Assembly: GCA_004555155.1 (NCBI GenBank)
Contig: SFJH01000014.1
Span: 1-45,507 of the forward strand
Direction: 5' to 3'
Origin: Clostridiales bacterium
GTDB taxonomy: Bacteria; Bacillota; Clostridia; Christensenellales; Aristaeellaceae
DNA: 45,507 nucleotides
Part shown: positions 16,148 to 25,128 of the stretch, piece after piece
Numbering within the stretch: the stretch's first letter is position 1
Layout of the letters: every line of letters begins with the position of its first letter
Translations under genes and position numbers: made by a program
Notes under the pieces: model-generated
Database searches by the model: none
What the model was told of the DNA's origin: nothing
The model's input: the letters and a program-made list of their open reading frames with translations, nothing else

Positions 16148-19100
16148 TCAATCTGCGCTCGACGGCGGATTGCAGTACGGACACCGCCTGTAACCGAAGT
16201 CGAGGGCATACTCGAGCGTGACGCCCGTGCCCGAGCTCATGCCGGAGCCGGAGCACTTCGAGGACTTGTGATAATAGAACTGATCGGAATACAGATCGAT
16301 GTACACCGACGTATCCGCAGAAGCGGAATAGTCCGGCGCGGCGGTGGGCGCGGTCGAGCCGCTGGAACCGCTGGAGCTTCCGCTGCCGATGCAGTTCGGG
16401 CAGGGACTCAGGCCATATGCCAGCGCCTGCGCATAGTTGCCCTTGACGGCATTGCTGCCGGCGCAGGTCTTGCTGGCGTGGTAATAGAACGATCCCTTCA
16501 CCGCATAAACCGTGCGATCCGCCACGGAGGCGCATTTCGGACACGCCTGCTTGCCGTAATTCAGCGCCGTTTCCAGCGTGATATTCACCGCGCCGCTTCC
16601 AGCGCAGGACTTGCTGGTGTGATAATACGTACCGCTGGCCGTCGCATAGACCTTGATGCCCGAGCGTCCGGACTCATAGGCATTGCTGGGCGTAGAAGAA
16701 CTCGGAGTCTTCGTTCCCGTCACGCAGTAGGGGCAGGGCGAGAATCCATAAGCCAGCGCATTCGCAAGCGTTCCGCTCACCGCGCCGCTGCCCGCGCAGC
16801 TCTTGCTCGCGTGGTAATACTTGCCGTTCTTCGTCGCATAGACCGTGGCGGACGCAGTGGACGCGCAGGTGGGACAGGCCTTTCTGCCGTAGTTCAGCGC
16901 CGTTTCCAGCGCAACATGGCTCAGTCCGGTAATGCCCGAGCAGTTGCTCTTGGTGTGATAATACTTCTGGGTCGGCGAGGCATAGACCTTGATGCCGGAT
17001 TTTCCGACAGTGAAATTCGCCACCTTCGCCGGCGTGGAGCCGCCAGCATTTTCAGGCGCGCTCGTCGCGCCGGGCACCGCGGTGTCACCGGGCGCCGCCG
17101 TCGGGCTGGACGATCCGCCCGAGGTCATGCAGACCGGACAGGCTGTCTGTCCCATCTTCAGCGCCTCCGCCAGCGTGCGCTTGGTTGCGCCGGACATGTT
17201 GGTGCAGGTCGCCGCCTTGTGATAATACTTGCCGCCATTGGTGGAATAGACGGTCTTCTGCGCGGTCGACGCGCAGGTGGGACAGGCCGTCTTTCCCGCA
17301 TCCATCGCGGCGCTCAGCGTCATCTGCGTCGCGCCGGACATGCCCGAACAGTTCGACTTCGTGTGGTACCACTTGCCGTTCTTGGTGGCGTACACCATCA
17401 CGGTGTTGGCGGTTGCCGTGGAGGCGGATGTTCCCGCATTGCCGGAAGTACCCGTTCCCACGGTGCCGGAGGAGCTGCTGTCCGAGCTGCCCCAGCACTT
17501 CGGGCAGCGCTTGTAGCCCATCGCCAGCGCTGCCGACAGCGTGCCCTGCTTCGCATTGGTCATATCGGAGCAGGTGGCATAGGAATGGTAGTAGGTGCCG
17601 CCGGCGGTGGCATAGACCGTCATGCCCGCGCCCGAGCAGCATACAGGACAGGCTTCCCTGCCCTCGCTGAGCATCGACTTGAGGGTCACGCGCTGGGCGT
17701 TGGACATGCCGGAGCAGGTGCTCTTGACGTGGTAATACTTGCCGCCCTTCGTGGCGTAAACGTAGTACTCGGAGGAAGAACTGCCGCTCTGCGCGGTATC
17801 GCTGCCCGCGGCGCCGGTTGTGTTGGTTCCGGTACTGTCGGAGGAGGTCGGACGGCAGGTGGGACATTCCTTCTTGCCCAGCACCAGCGCCTCCGCGAGG
17901 GTGACCTGCGATGCCTTCTTCATGCTCGAGCAGGTGGAATTGCTGTGGTAGTACGTGCCGCCGGAGGTGCAGTACACCAGCTTGCCGGAGGCCGCACAGC
18001 AGGTGGCGCAAGCCGTTTTGCCTGCAAGCAGCGCGTCTCTCAGCGAGACCTGCTTCGCGCCGGACATGCCGCGGCAGGTGCTGGTCATGTGATAGTTCAC
18101 GCCGCCATCCGTGCACCAGACCTTGATGCCGCTCCTGTCCGAGGTCGCACTGGAGATCAGCTTGGCGTTGGACGCAGGAGCATCAGTGGAAAGCTTCGTC
18201 TGCGTCTTGGTGACGCACACCGGGCAGGCGGTCTTCTTCTCCGCCTCGGCCATCTCCTTGGTGTACATCTCCGGATTGGTCATCTTGCTGCAGGTGGAAT
18301 CGAGATGATAGTATTTGCCGCCGGAGGTCGCATAGTAGAGATCGCCGCCATAGCATGTCGGGCATGCGTATTTGCCGCGGTTCTTCGCATTTTCCAGCGT
18401 CGTCTGCGCCAGGTTCTCGCCCGAAGCCAGCTCACAGGCGCTGTTGCTGTGGTAGAAATTGCCGGAAGCCGACGCCCAGACCACGGAGCCCGGCGCCGCT
18501 GCCGCAGTCGCCGCGCCGCCAATGGGCGTTGCGGAGGGCGATGCGCCCGGAAGGAGACTGCCTGCGGATGCGCTGGGAGCAATCGTAGCCGAAGCCGACG
18601 GGTTCGGGGAAGCCGACGCGCTGGCCGCAACCGTCGGCGCAAGCGACGGCAGCGGCGGATTCACCACGTCGCCGCTGCTGGGCATGATGAGCATCACCAG
18701 CAATATGATGAGCACCACAAACCACACGCCCGACGCCGCCGTAATCGCATAGCGGATGGTGGGTTCAAAGCGCTGTCTGCGCCACAGCAGGTAAATGCCC
18801 AGCGGCGGCAGCAGCACCAGCAGCAGATAGGTCACCCAGTCGTTTTCATCGATATACTGAAGCAGTCCATTCAGTCCGCCTTCGGCATAGTCGTCGTAAT
18901 TCTCATAATCGCCCTGCGCATAACCGCCGTCGGCGTCCTCATCCTCATAGCGGTCGCTGTAGGCCTGGTCATCGTCGTAGGACTCGTCGCCGTAGCTGTC
19001 GTCATAGGGCTCGTCATCGTAGTCCCGGTCATCATCGTAGCCCCGGTCGTCATATCCGCGATCGTAGGACTCGTCGTCATAGTCCTCGTCACCGTAGCCG

Positions 19101-19429
19101 TCGTCATACTCCTGATCATCGTAGTCCTGATCGTCGTAGGGCTCGTCGCCGTAGCCGTCGTCATACGCTTCGCCGTCATCATCGGCGTAGCCCGCATCGC
19201 TTTCATCCGCGTAGTCGTCCTCGGCGTAGTCATCGTCGGCAAAGCGGCCGCCGTATCCCGCGTCGGTCTCCTCGTCGTATTCGCCATAGCGATCCGCGTA
19301 CTCATCCGCGCGGTCATCCGCGTCCTTTCTACCGAGACCGATGCGGTGCTTTTCGCCGTCTCCCCAGCGGAAATCCATTCCGCCGTCCTTAAAACGAAAC
19401 TTCAGTTTTCCAATCCGGAGCATCGCCAT
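16148..19429 (-). CDS. Membrane protein with acidic N-terminal arm and 13 Cys/His (zinc-knuckle-like) modules
   Basis: This 1,093-residue protein has four regions. A short basic start (MAMLRIGKLKFRFKDGG) leads into about 150 residues dominated by Asp, Tyr, Glu and Gly. Two membrane segments follow at about 203-220 and 233-258, then a Ser/Ala/Pro linker. From about 313 to the end come 13 modules of 40-45 residues with consensus VYAT.GG.YYH....CS.M, then TL..AL..G...CP.C. Each has one His and three Cys, as in a zinc site; the spacing resembles the metal-binding N-domain of Ada. Most modules come in pairs separated by Ser/Thr/Gly linkers. The longer frame starts at 19513, but GGTGGGG supports ATG 19429. 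It has its own promoter and terminator. The function is unknown; a cell-surface metal- or ligand-binding role is inferred. Confidence 0.85.
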   Translation of the reverse strand: MAMLRIGKLKFRFKDGGMDFRWGDGEKHRIGLGRKDADDRADEYADRYGEYDEETDAGYGGRFADDDYAEDDYADESDAGYADDDGEAYDDGYGDEPYDDQDYDDQEYDDGYGDEDYDDESYDRGYDDRGYDDDRDYDDEPYDDSYGDESYDDDQAYSDRYEDEDADGGYAQGDYENYDDYAEGGLNGLLQYIDENDWVTYLLLVLLPPLGIYLLWRRQRFEPTIRYAITAASGVWFVVLIILLVMLIMPSSGDVVNPPLPSLAPTVAASASASPNPSASATIAPSASAGSLLPGASPSATPIGGAATAAAAPGSVVWASASGNFYHSNSACELASGENLAQTTLENAKNRGKYACPTCYGGDLYYATSGGKYYHLDSTCSKMTNPEMYTKEMAEAEKKTACPVCVTKTQTKLSTDAPASNAKLISSATSDRSGIKVWCTDGGVNYHMTSTCRGMSGAKQVSLRDALLAGKTACATCCAASGKLVYCTSGGTYYHSNSTCSSMKKASQVTLAEALVLGKKECPTCRPTSSDSTGTNTTGAAGSDTAQSGSSSSEYYVYATKGGKYYHVKSTCSGMSNAQRVTLKSMLSEGREACPVCCSGAGMTVYATAGGTYYHSYATCSDMTNAKQGTLSAALAMGYKRCPKCWGSSDSSSSGTVGTGTSGNAGTSASTATANTVMVYATKNGKWYHTKSNCSGMSGATQMTLSAAMDAGKTACPTCASTAQKTVYSTNGGKYYHKAATCTNMSGATKRTLAEALKMGQTACPVCMTSGGSSSPTAAPGDTAVPGATSAPENAGGSTPAKVANFTVGKSGIKVYASPTQKYYHTKSNCSGITGLSHVALETALNYGRKACPTCASTASATVYATKNGKYYHASKSCAGSGAVSGTLANALAYGFSPCPYCVTGTKTPSSSTPSNAYESGRSGIKVYATASGTYYHTSKSCAGSGAVNITLETALNYGKQACPKCASVADRTVYAVKGSFYYHASKTCAGSNAVKGNYAQALAYGLSPCPNCIGSGSSSGSSGSTAPTAAPDYSASADTSVYIDLYSDQFYYHKSSKCSGSGMSSGTGVTLEYALDFGYRRCPYCNPPSSAD

Positions 19430-19530
19430 ATATCCCCACCCTTTTCCTGCGCGGTTGCGCATGCGGTTGAATTCCATACGCTCGCCCGGCGTTGGGCGCG
19501 CCGGAGCATACATATATTTGCACTAATAAA

Positions 19531-19559
19531 AGAATACAACATCTATACTGCGCTGTCAA
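19531..19559 (-). promoter_or_regulatory. Promoter of the zinc-knuckle-like protein gene
   Basis: Minus-strand -35 TTGACA (19554-19559) and -10 TATTCT (19531-19536), spacer 17, about 100 bases before the start codon. Confidence 0.75.
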
Positions 19560-19694
19560 TCGGAAAAAGAGAAAAAATTTCGGCATTTTCGCATTTTTTG
19601 TTATATTTCGTCCAAATTTCCAAAATAAACCGTCACACAGGTTTTATAAATTGAAATCAAACAAAAATCATTTAGAAATATATCAGAATATTCA
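19560..19694. other. AT-rich divergent intergenic region
   Basis: This stretch of the 390-base gap 19430-19819 is strikingly AT-rich against the GC-rich surroundings and contains A- and T-tracts. It separates two strong divergent promoters. No gene or clear palindrome is seen; it may bend DNA or act as UP elements. Confidence 0.5.
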
Positions 19695-19723
19695 TTGCAG
19701 CTTTGTAATACTTATGATATAAT
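19695..19723 (+). promoter_or_regulatory. Promoter of the CapA-like gene
   Basis: -35 TTGCAG (19695-19700) and perfect -10 TATAAT (19718-19723), spacer 17. Confidence 0.8.
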
Positions 19724-19819
19724 AGCGGCAACAGCCGGACGTTCTCCCCTTCAAACAGGAAAGCGGCATGGCAAGGTATACACTGTCTGATTCTCTTGAA
19801 CATACGGAGGTAAACAGGA

Positions 19820-21163
19820 ATGTCGAATTCGAATCGAAGAGGTCTGCGGATCGGTCATTACAGAATTACACCGCTGGGCATCGGCGCAATCGCCGCCCTG
19901 GTGGTCGTCATTGCAGCGGTCATCGTGCTCTGCGTCGTCAAGCCCTTCGGCCAGACGGATCTGCAGCAGACCGCGTCGTCCATCCCCACCATCGCCCCCT
20001 CCCCGACGGCGGATCCCAACGCCGCAGAGGCCACGCCGACGCCCTCCGCCACGCCCAGCGTCACCGCGACGCCCAGGCCCACGGCCACGCCGGAGCCCGA
20101 GCCGCGCAGCGCCACCATCCGCGTGCTCGGTGAAATCATGATGGAGACGGATCTGCTCAAGTCGGCCTACAATCCGACGGACAAGACCTTCGATTTTTCT
20201 TCGATGTTCACGGAGATTGCGGATGTCGTCGGCAACGCCGACTACACCATCGGCGACGTGGAGGGAACGCTGGGCGATACCCAGGGCTTCTCCGGCGAGA
20301 GCGACAAGATGCTCACCCCCTCCGCCATCCTGGATTCCCTGCGCGAGGCGGGCGTCGATATGCTGATGCTGGCCAACGACCATGCGCTGGACGGCGGCGT
20401 GGACGAGCTGCAGGCAACCATCTCCAATGTTTCCGATGCGGGTCTCGACTACGTGGGCGTCGGCGCCACCGCCGAGGAGCGCTCCACGCCCGTCATCCGG
20501 GACATCAACGGCATCAGCGTCGGTTTTGTCGGCTACTGTGAAGCCCTGAACGTCAGCGGCATCTCCAAGGACGATCTGGCCGGCTGCATCAACCTTGTAA
20601 CCAACAGCAACGCTCCCGCCGACATCCAGAGCGCCCGGGACGCCGGTGCGGAAATCGTCATCGCCATCGTCAACTGGGGAAAGATGTACTCCTTCACCGC
20701 CACCGAGACGCAGCAGCAGATCGCTCAGGTGCTGGTCAACGCCGGCGCAGACGTCATCCTGGGCTACAACCCCCACTCCGTCCAGCCCGCGCTGTGGCTG
20801 GAAAGCACCGTCGAGGGCGAGAGCCGCCGCGCGCTGTGCCTGTGCGCGCCGGGCAACTTCCTCTCCAACCAGCGGGAGACCGGCCACGACTGCGGCCTCA
20901 TCTTCGAGTTCACGCTGATGGAACAGGCGGACGGCTCCATCGCCGTGGAGAGCCCGCTGTACATTCCCACCTATGTGCTGCGCTATGAAGACTCCGACGG
21001 CCTGTACCGCTATCGCACGCTGGCCATCGGACAGTGGACCGACGACGCCGCCAGCAATCTGCCCGAGGGCATGCAGTACGCGGATTTGCAGTACATGGGC
21101 AATCTCTGGGCGGCCATCCAGAATGTGATGGGCACGGACGTGGCTTCCATCGCACGCGAATAA
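19820..21163 (+). CDS. Membrane-anchored CapA-like protein (PGA_cap fold) with altered metal-site motifs
   Basis: This 447-residue protein has a basic N-terminus, one membrane segment (about 18-41), a Pro/Thr-rich linker (about 52-95) and a CapA-type phosphoesterase-like domain. Motif order matches CapA proteins: GEIMMETD, TIGDVEGTL, LANDHALDGGVDEL, IVNWGKMY, GADVILGYNPHSVQP and APGNFLSNQ. The usual forms are GD, NLE, ANNH, HWG and HHPH, so several probable metal ligands are changed (GD to GE, HWG to NWG, HHPH to YNPH). Poly-gamma-glutamate synthesis is therefore unlikely; a wall or capsule binding role is possible. CGGAGG precedes the ATG. It is divergent from the zinc-knuckle-like gene and followed by a terminator. 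Confidence 0.85.
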   Translation: MSNSNRRGLRIGHYRITPLGIGAIAALVVVIAAVIVLCVVKPFGQTDLQQTASSIPTIAPSPTADPNAAEATPTPSATPSVTATPRPTATPEPEPRSATIRVLGEIMMETDLLKSAYNPTDKTFDFSSMFTEIADVVGNADYTIGDVEGTLGDTQGFSGESDKMLTPSAILDSLREAGVDMLMLANDHALDGGVDELQATISNVSDAGLDYVGVGATAEERSTPVIRDINGISVGFVGYCEALNVSGISKDDLAGCINLVTNSNAPADIQSARDAGAEIVIAIVNWGKMYSFTATETQQQIAQVLVNAGADVILGYNPHSVQPALWLESTVEGESRRALCLCAPGNFLSNQRETGHDCGLIFEFTLMEQADGSIAVESPLYIPTYVLRYEDSDGLYRYRTLAIGQWTDDAASNLPEGMQYADLQYMGNLWAAIQNVMGTDVASIARE

Positions 21164-21178
21164 AAAATCCAGTCCTTC

Positions 21179-21212
21179 GCCCATGCGCGTCCATGCGCAT
21201 GGGCGTTGTTTT
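21179..21212 (+). terminator. Terminator after the CapA-like gene
   Basis: Perfect 9-bp arms GCCCATGCG (21179-21187) and CGCATGGGC (21196-21204) followed by GTTGTTTT. Confidence 0.75.
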
Positions 21213-21228
21213 CTCAGGAGGAAATTGC

Positions 21229-22251
21229 ATGTCCCTCTCCAAGGAGCTTCTCAGCTGGTACGATCTGAACCGCCGCGAGCTGCCGTGGCGGGGCACGCGG
21301 GATCCCTACCGCATCTGGCTTTCTGAAATCATGCTGCAGCAAACCCGCGTCGAGACGGTGGAGCGCTATTATCAGCGCTTTCTCGAGCGCTACCCCACCG
21401 TGCAGGCCCTCGCCAGAGCGCCCGAGGACGACGTGCTCAAGCTGTGGGAAGGCCTGGGCTACTACTCCCGCGCCCGCAATCTTCACGCCGCCGCCCGGCG
21501 CGTCGCCGAAGAGCTCGGCGGAGCCTTTCCCGACTCCGCATCCGGTCTTCGCAGTCTTCCCGGCGTGGGACCCTACGCGGCCAATGCCATCGCCTCCATC
21601 GCATACGGCGAGCCCGTTCCCGCACTGGACGGCAATCAGGCACGGGTGCTTTCGCGGATTCTCGCCCATGACGCTCCGCTCCGCAGTCCCTTTGACCTGT
21701 GCGCTCCCGCAGCGGAATGGATCGACCGCCGGCGTCCCGGCGATTACAACCAGGCGCTGATGGATCTGGGTGCGTCCGTCTGCACGCCAAAGAAGCCCCG
21801 CTGCGGCGAATGTCCCCTCGCCGCCCGCTGCCGCGCCCGGGAGAGCGGCGACCCGGAGTCCTTTCCCCGGAAGCAGCCGCCCACCGCAAAGCGCGTGGAA
21901 TCCCTGACCGTCGTGCTCGTGCGCTGCGGTCAGGGCGTGCTCGTGCGCAAGCGTCCGCCTCACGGACTGCTGGCCGGCCTGTACGCCTTTCCGCTGATCG
22001 ACGGTCATCCGCCCCTTCAGGCGCTTCCCCAGCTGCTGGAAGAAGAGGGCTTCCGCGGCGTCCGCCCCGTTCAGGAGCTGCCTCGGGCGCAGCACGTGTT
22101 CACCCACCTCGTCTGGCAGATGAAGGGCGCGCTGGTGGATGCGGACGAAGCGCCCGCAGGCTGGATCGCCGTCACAGATCCCGATCAGGTCGCCCTTCCC
22201 TCGGCGCTCAGGCGCTATCGGGAGATTGCCGCAGAGCTGCTGCGCCCGTAA
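21229..22251 (+). CDS. mutY: A/G-specific adenine glycosylase MutY
   Basis: This 340-residue base-excision enzyme removes adenine mispaired with 8-oxoguanine. Markers are WRGTRDPYRIWLSEIMLQQT with the catalytic Glu, the helix-hairpin-helix LPGVGPYAANAI, the catalytic-Asp region PALDGNQARV, and the 4Fe-4S ligands in VCTPKKPRCGECPLAARC (C-x6-C-x2-C-x5-C). A C-terminal NUDIX-like domain (from about residue 225) recognises 8-oxoG. The frame extends 65 codons upstream, but AGGAGG and the family start place it at ATG 21229. Confidence 0.95.
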   Translation: MSLSKELLSWYDLNRRELPWRGTRDPYRIWLSEIMLQQTRVETVERYYQRFLERYPTVQALARAPEDDVLKLWEGLGYYSRARNLHAAARRVAEELGGAFPDSASGLRSLPGVGPYAANAIASIAYGEPVPALDGNQARVLSRILAHDAPLRSPFDLCAPAAEWIDRRRPGDYNQALMDLGASVCTPKKPRCGECPLAARCRARESGDPESFPRKQPPTAKRVESLTVVLVRCGQGVLVRKRPPHGLLAGLYAFPLIDGHPPLQALPQLLEEEGFRGVRPVQELPRAQHVFTHLVWQMKGALVDADEAPAGWIAVTDPDQVALPSALRRYREIAAELLRP

Positions 22252-22277
22252 TATTTCCTATTGATATATCCCGGAAG

Positions 22278-22306
22278 TTGCCAATCCGGCGCAAAGCTGG
22301 TATAAT
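22278..22306 (+). promoter_or_regulatory. pepF promoter
   Basis: -35 TTGCCA (22278-22283) and perfect -10 TATAAT (22301-22306), spacer 17. Confidence 0.8.
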
Positions 22307-22339
22307 ACCTGAAGAACATGTATTGGAGGAGAAACCGTC

Positions 22340-24100
22340 ATGAATTGGGATCTTTCAAAGCTCTATTCCGGATTCACCGATGAAAAGCTGCTCGCGGACA
22401 CCGCCGAAGCCTTTGACCGCTTTGCGGCGCTGCGCCGGACCATCGCAGCAATGCCGGAAGCCGAACCCGCATCGGGCCTGTCCGACGCAATCCGCCAGCT
22501 GCAGAAGGTCATGGATCTCTATATTAAAATCGTGAATTTTACCTTCCTCACGCTCTCCGTCGACGCCAATAACGAAGCCGCCCGGGCGTTTCACGCCCGC
22601 GTCATGCAGCTTGATATCGAATGTGCGCAGGCGCGCAGCGCACTGAGCCGCTATCTGGGCAGCGCCGGAGATCTGGACGCGCTGATTCAGCGCGATCCGC
22701 TGCTGAAGGAGCACGCCTTCCTGCTGAAGGAGCTGAAAGACAGCGCAGCCCACGTGATCGACCCCGCATTGGAGCCCACGGTGCTCAAGCTGCAGACCAC
22801 CGGAGGCAGCGCCTGGGAGCAGCTGCGCGACCAGCTGGATTCCAACCTGATGATCCCCTTCGAGCAGGACGGCAAGGCGCAGACCCTTCCCCTGTCCGCC
22901 ATCCGCGGCCTGGCCTACAGCGCCGACGCCGACGTGCGCCGCCGCGCCTATGAAGCGGAGCTGGCCGCCTATCCCCGCATCGAAATCCCCATGGCCGCAT
23001 GTCTGAACGGCATCAAGGGCGAGGCGCTGACGCTGATCGGCCTGCGGCACTATGACACGGTGCTGGACACCGCTCTGGACGCCAGCCGCATGGATCGCGC
23101 CACGCTGGACGCGCTGCTGACCGCCATGCGCGAAAGTCTGCCCATGTTCCGCCGCTATTTCAGATTGAAGGCAAAGCTGCTGGGCTATGAAGGCGGATTG
23201 AAGTTCTACGATCTGTTTGCGCCCGTTGGAGAATGCGCGCGCCAGTACACGCTGGAGGAAGCCCGCGCCACCTTGGTGGATGTCATGGGCCGGTTCAGTT
23301 CAAAGATGGCCGCGTTTATCGATCACGCCTTTGAGGATCACTGGATCGACGCCTATCCCCGGGAGGGCAAGCAGGGCGGCGCGTTCTGCTCCGGCGTCCA
23401 TCCGCTGAAGGTCAGCTATGTCATGTCCAACTTCGACGGCAGTTATTCCTCCGTGAGCACGCTGGCCCACGAGCTTGGCCACGCCTATCACAACAGCTGT
23501 CTGGACGATTGCTCCGTGCTGCTCAGCGACTATCCCATGCCGCTTGCCGAAACCGCTTCCATCTTCAACGAAACGCTGCTGATGGAAAAGACGCTGGCCG
23601 CTTCGGACGACCGCACCAGGCTCACCCTGCTGGAGCAGCAGATCGGCGACGCGGCGCAGGTGGTTGTCGATATTCTCAGCCGCTACCTGTTTGAGACCGA
23701 GGTGGTGGAGCGCCGCAAGGATCACGCTCTCAGCCCCCGCGAGCTGTGCGAAATCATGCTCGACGCTCAGAAGCAGACCTACGGCGACGGTCTGGATCCC
23801 GATTGCCTGCATCCCTACATGTGGGCATGCAAGAGCCATTACTATTCGACCGGCATCCACTTCTACAATTTCCCCTATGCCTTTGGCATGCTGTTCGGCC
23901 TTGGCGTCTACGCCCGTTACCTTGAGCAGGGCGACGCGTTCCCGGCCGAGTACGACCGGCTGCTGACCGCCACCGGCTCCGGCAGCGTGCGCGAGGTAGC
24001 GGCCAGCGTCGGCATCGACGTGGCCGACCCGGACTTCTGGCGCAGCTCCATCAAAACCCTGGCGGACAAGGTCGATCAGTTCGAGAAGCTGATCGGATGA
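22340..24100 (+). CDS. pepF: Oligoendopeptidase F, M3 family
   Basis: This 586-residue zinc peptidase has the M3B HExxH motif in TLAHELGHAYHN (His377, Glu378, His381) and the third ligand region ETASIFNETLL downstream. The C-terminal segment SHYYSTGIHFYNFPYAFGML is typical of PepF. It cleaves short peptides in the cytosol. TGGAGGAG precedes the ATG. It has its own promoter and hairpin and so appears to be a single-gene unit. Confidence 0.95.
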   Translation: MNWDLSKLYSGFTDEKLLADTAEAFDRFAALRRTIAAMPEAEPASGLSDAIRQLQKVMDLYIKIVNFTFLTLSVDANNEAARAFHARVMQLDIECAQARSALSRYLGSAGDLDALIQRDPLLKEHAFLLKELKDSAAHVIDPALEPTVLKLQTTGGSAWEQLRDQLDSNLMIPFEQDGKAQTLPLSAIRGLAYSADADVRRRAYEAELAAYPRIEIPMAACLNGIKGEALTLIGLRHYDTVLDTALDASRMDRATLDALLTAMRESLPMFRRYFRLKAKLLGYEGGLKFYDLFAPVGECARQYTLEEARATLVDVMGRFSSKMAAFIDHAFEDHWIDAYPREGKQGGAFCSGVHPLKVSYVMSNFDGSYSSVSTLAHELGHAYHNSCLDDCSVLLSDYPMPLAETASIFNETLLMEKTLAASDDRTRLTLLEQQIGDAAQVVVDILSRYLFETEVVERRKDHALSPRELCEIMLDAQKQTYGDGLDPDCLHPYMWACKSHYYSTGIHFYNFPYAFGMLFGLGVYARYLEQGDAFPAEYDRLLTATGSGSVREVAASVGIDVADPDFWRSSIKTLADKVDQFEKLIG

Positions 24101-24108
24101 ACACAGCA

Positions 24109-24141
24109 AGCCCCCGCTCTTTCCAAAGAAGAGCGGGGGCT
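24109..24141 (+). terminator. Hairpin after pepF
   Basis: Perfect 13-bp arms AGCCCCCGCTCTT (24109-24121) and AAGAGCGGGGGCT (24129-24141). No T run follows, so termination efficiency is uncertain. Confidence 0.6.
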
Positions 24142-24429
24142 CAATGCATTGAAGAACGACCTTTTTTCAACGCGCTAGGCCGGTTGCCTTCAATTCTGCG
24201 GAATTTCCGGGCGGCAACCGGAGCGGGAATGCATTTGCTCTCGGAAAATGCCGGAAGTGACGTACACGCCGTCACTTCCGATTCCACAGGCTGTCCTGTG
24301 GTCCTTTGTCAACGTTCTGGGCTGTTTTCCGCCAGCGCGCTGCCGCCGTTTCGGCCTTGTGCGCAGCCGAATCCGTCCGCAGCATATCAGCCCCGCCGGA
24401 CACGGCTCCGTCGGCGCACAGGGAGCACG
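24142..24429. other. Non-coding stretch between pepF and a small helical-protein gene, with twin hairpins
   Basis: No frame here has protein character. The only clear structure is a pair of adjacent perfect hairpins: CGGAAGTGACG / CGTCACTTCCG (24252-24262, 24270-24280) and CCACAGG / CCTGTGG (24284-24290, 24295-24301). On the minus strand the first is followed by GGCATTTTCC, so it may end the minus-strand transcript. Confidence 0.55.
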
Positions 24430-24747
24430 TCACGCGCCCAGATTGCCCTCCGCCATGGTCACGGCCATCTGCAGCCGACCCGTCAGGTCTTCCAGCTCCG
24501 GCATGCGATCCTGCAGTTCCCGATAGCCGTTCAGCAGATCCCGGAACTCCGCCAGCGCGTCCGCGAACGCCTCACGCCAGTCCTCGTCCTCCGGCCCGAT
24601 GGATTCGATTACAAACAGCGCGTCCTCGTAATCGGCGTTCATTTCATCCAGCGCCTCCAGCGCGTCGCCGCCGGCCCTTTCGCGCAGCTCATCCAGGTCG
24701 TCCAGGATCTCCCGGAATCGCTTCTCAAACTCCCGAATTGGAAACAT
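24430..24747 (-). CDS. Small acidic helical protein of unknown function
   Basis: This 105-residue protein, starting MFPIREFEKRFREILDDLD, is rich in Glu, Asp, Leu and Arg and should be almost wholly alpha-helical, probably a short coiled-coil bundle. I recognise no family. The start at ATG 24747 follows GGGAGG; the longer frame upstream has no ribosome site and runs across the promoter. It stands alone between plus-strand genes. Confidence 0.65.
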   Translation of the reverse strand: MFPIREFEKRFREILDDLDELRERAGGDALEALDEMNADYEDALFVIESIGPEDEDWREAFADALAEFRDLLNGYRELQDRMPELEDLTGRLQMAVTMAEGNLGA

Positions 24748-24777
24748 TTCGAATATCCTCCCATCTTTCTGGTATTC

Positions 24778-24806
24778 AGTATAACCGCCCCGTCCGGCCA
24801 ATGCAA
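24778..24806 (-). promoter_or_regulatory. Promoter of the small helical-protein gene
   Basis: Minus-strand -35 TTGCAT (24801-24806) and -10 TATACT (24778-24783), spacer 17. Confidence 0.7.
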
Positions 24807-24912
24807 CCGCCGGAAATGCTAAATTTTCCGACATCAGGCATTTTCAGAAGGGAAGAGCGCCCCCGAGGGCGAATTGATGCGGTGATTCCATTCTGAAAGG
24901 GAGCGTCTTTCC

Positions 24913-25128
24913 TTGAATAAACAACGGATTCGCAATATCATTTGCATCGCGCTGGTCGTCTGCTATGTCGCCGGCCTGCTCTGCATGTTTCTGAACGCTC
25001 TGGCGGCCGGTCTCGCGCTGTGGGCCCTCTCCACCATCGGCGGTGTGGCCGCGCTCTTCCACATCCGAAACGCCGAGGAAAAGGCCGCGGCGCAGAAAAA
25101 GAAAGAGGACGATTCCACATGCGAATGA
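24913..25128 (+). CDS. Small membrane protein with TTG start, coupled to trmB
   Basis: This 71-residue protein starts at a TTG preceded by GAAAGGGAG at suitable spacing; no ATG is available. It has two predicted membrane segments (about 8-29 and 31-50) and a charged C-terminal tail rich in Lys and Glu. No family is recognised. Its end overlaps the start of trmB, which suggests translational coupling. Function unknown. Confidence 0.6.
   Translation: MNKQRIRNIICIALVVCYVAGLLCMFLNALAAGLALWALSTIGGVAALFHIRNAEEKAAAQKKKEDDSTCE

Noticed and set aside
16268..19654. 1,128-codon plus-strand ORF opposite the zinc-knuckle-like gene
   Set aside because: It is Arg/Gly/Ala/Ile-rich low-complexity translation of the complementary strand, with no family motif and no ribosome site; the minus-strand frame has regular conserved modules, promoter and terminator.
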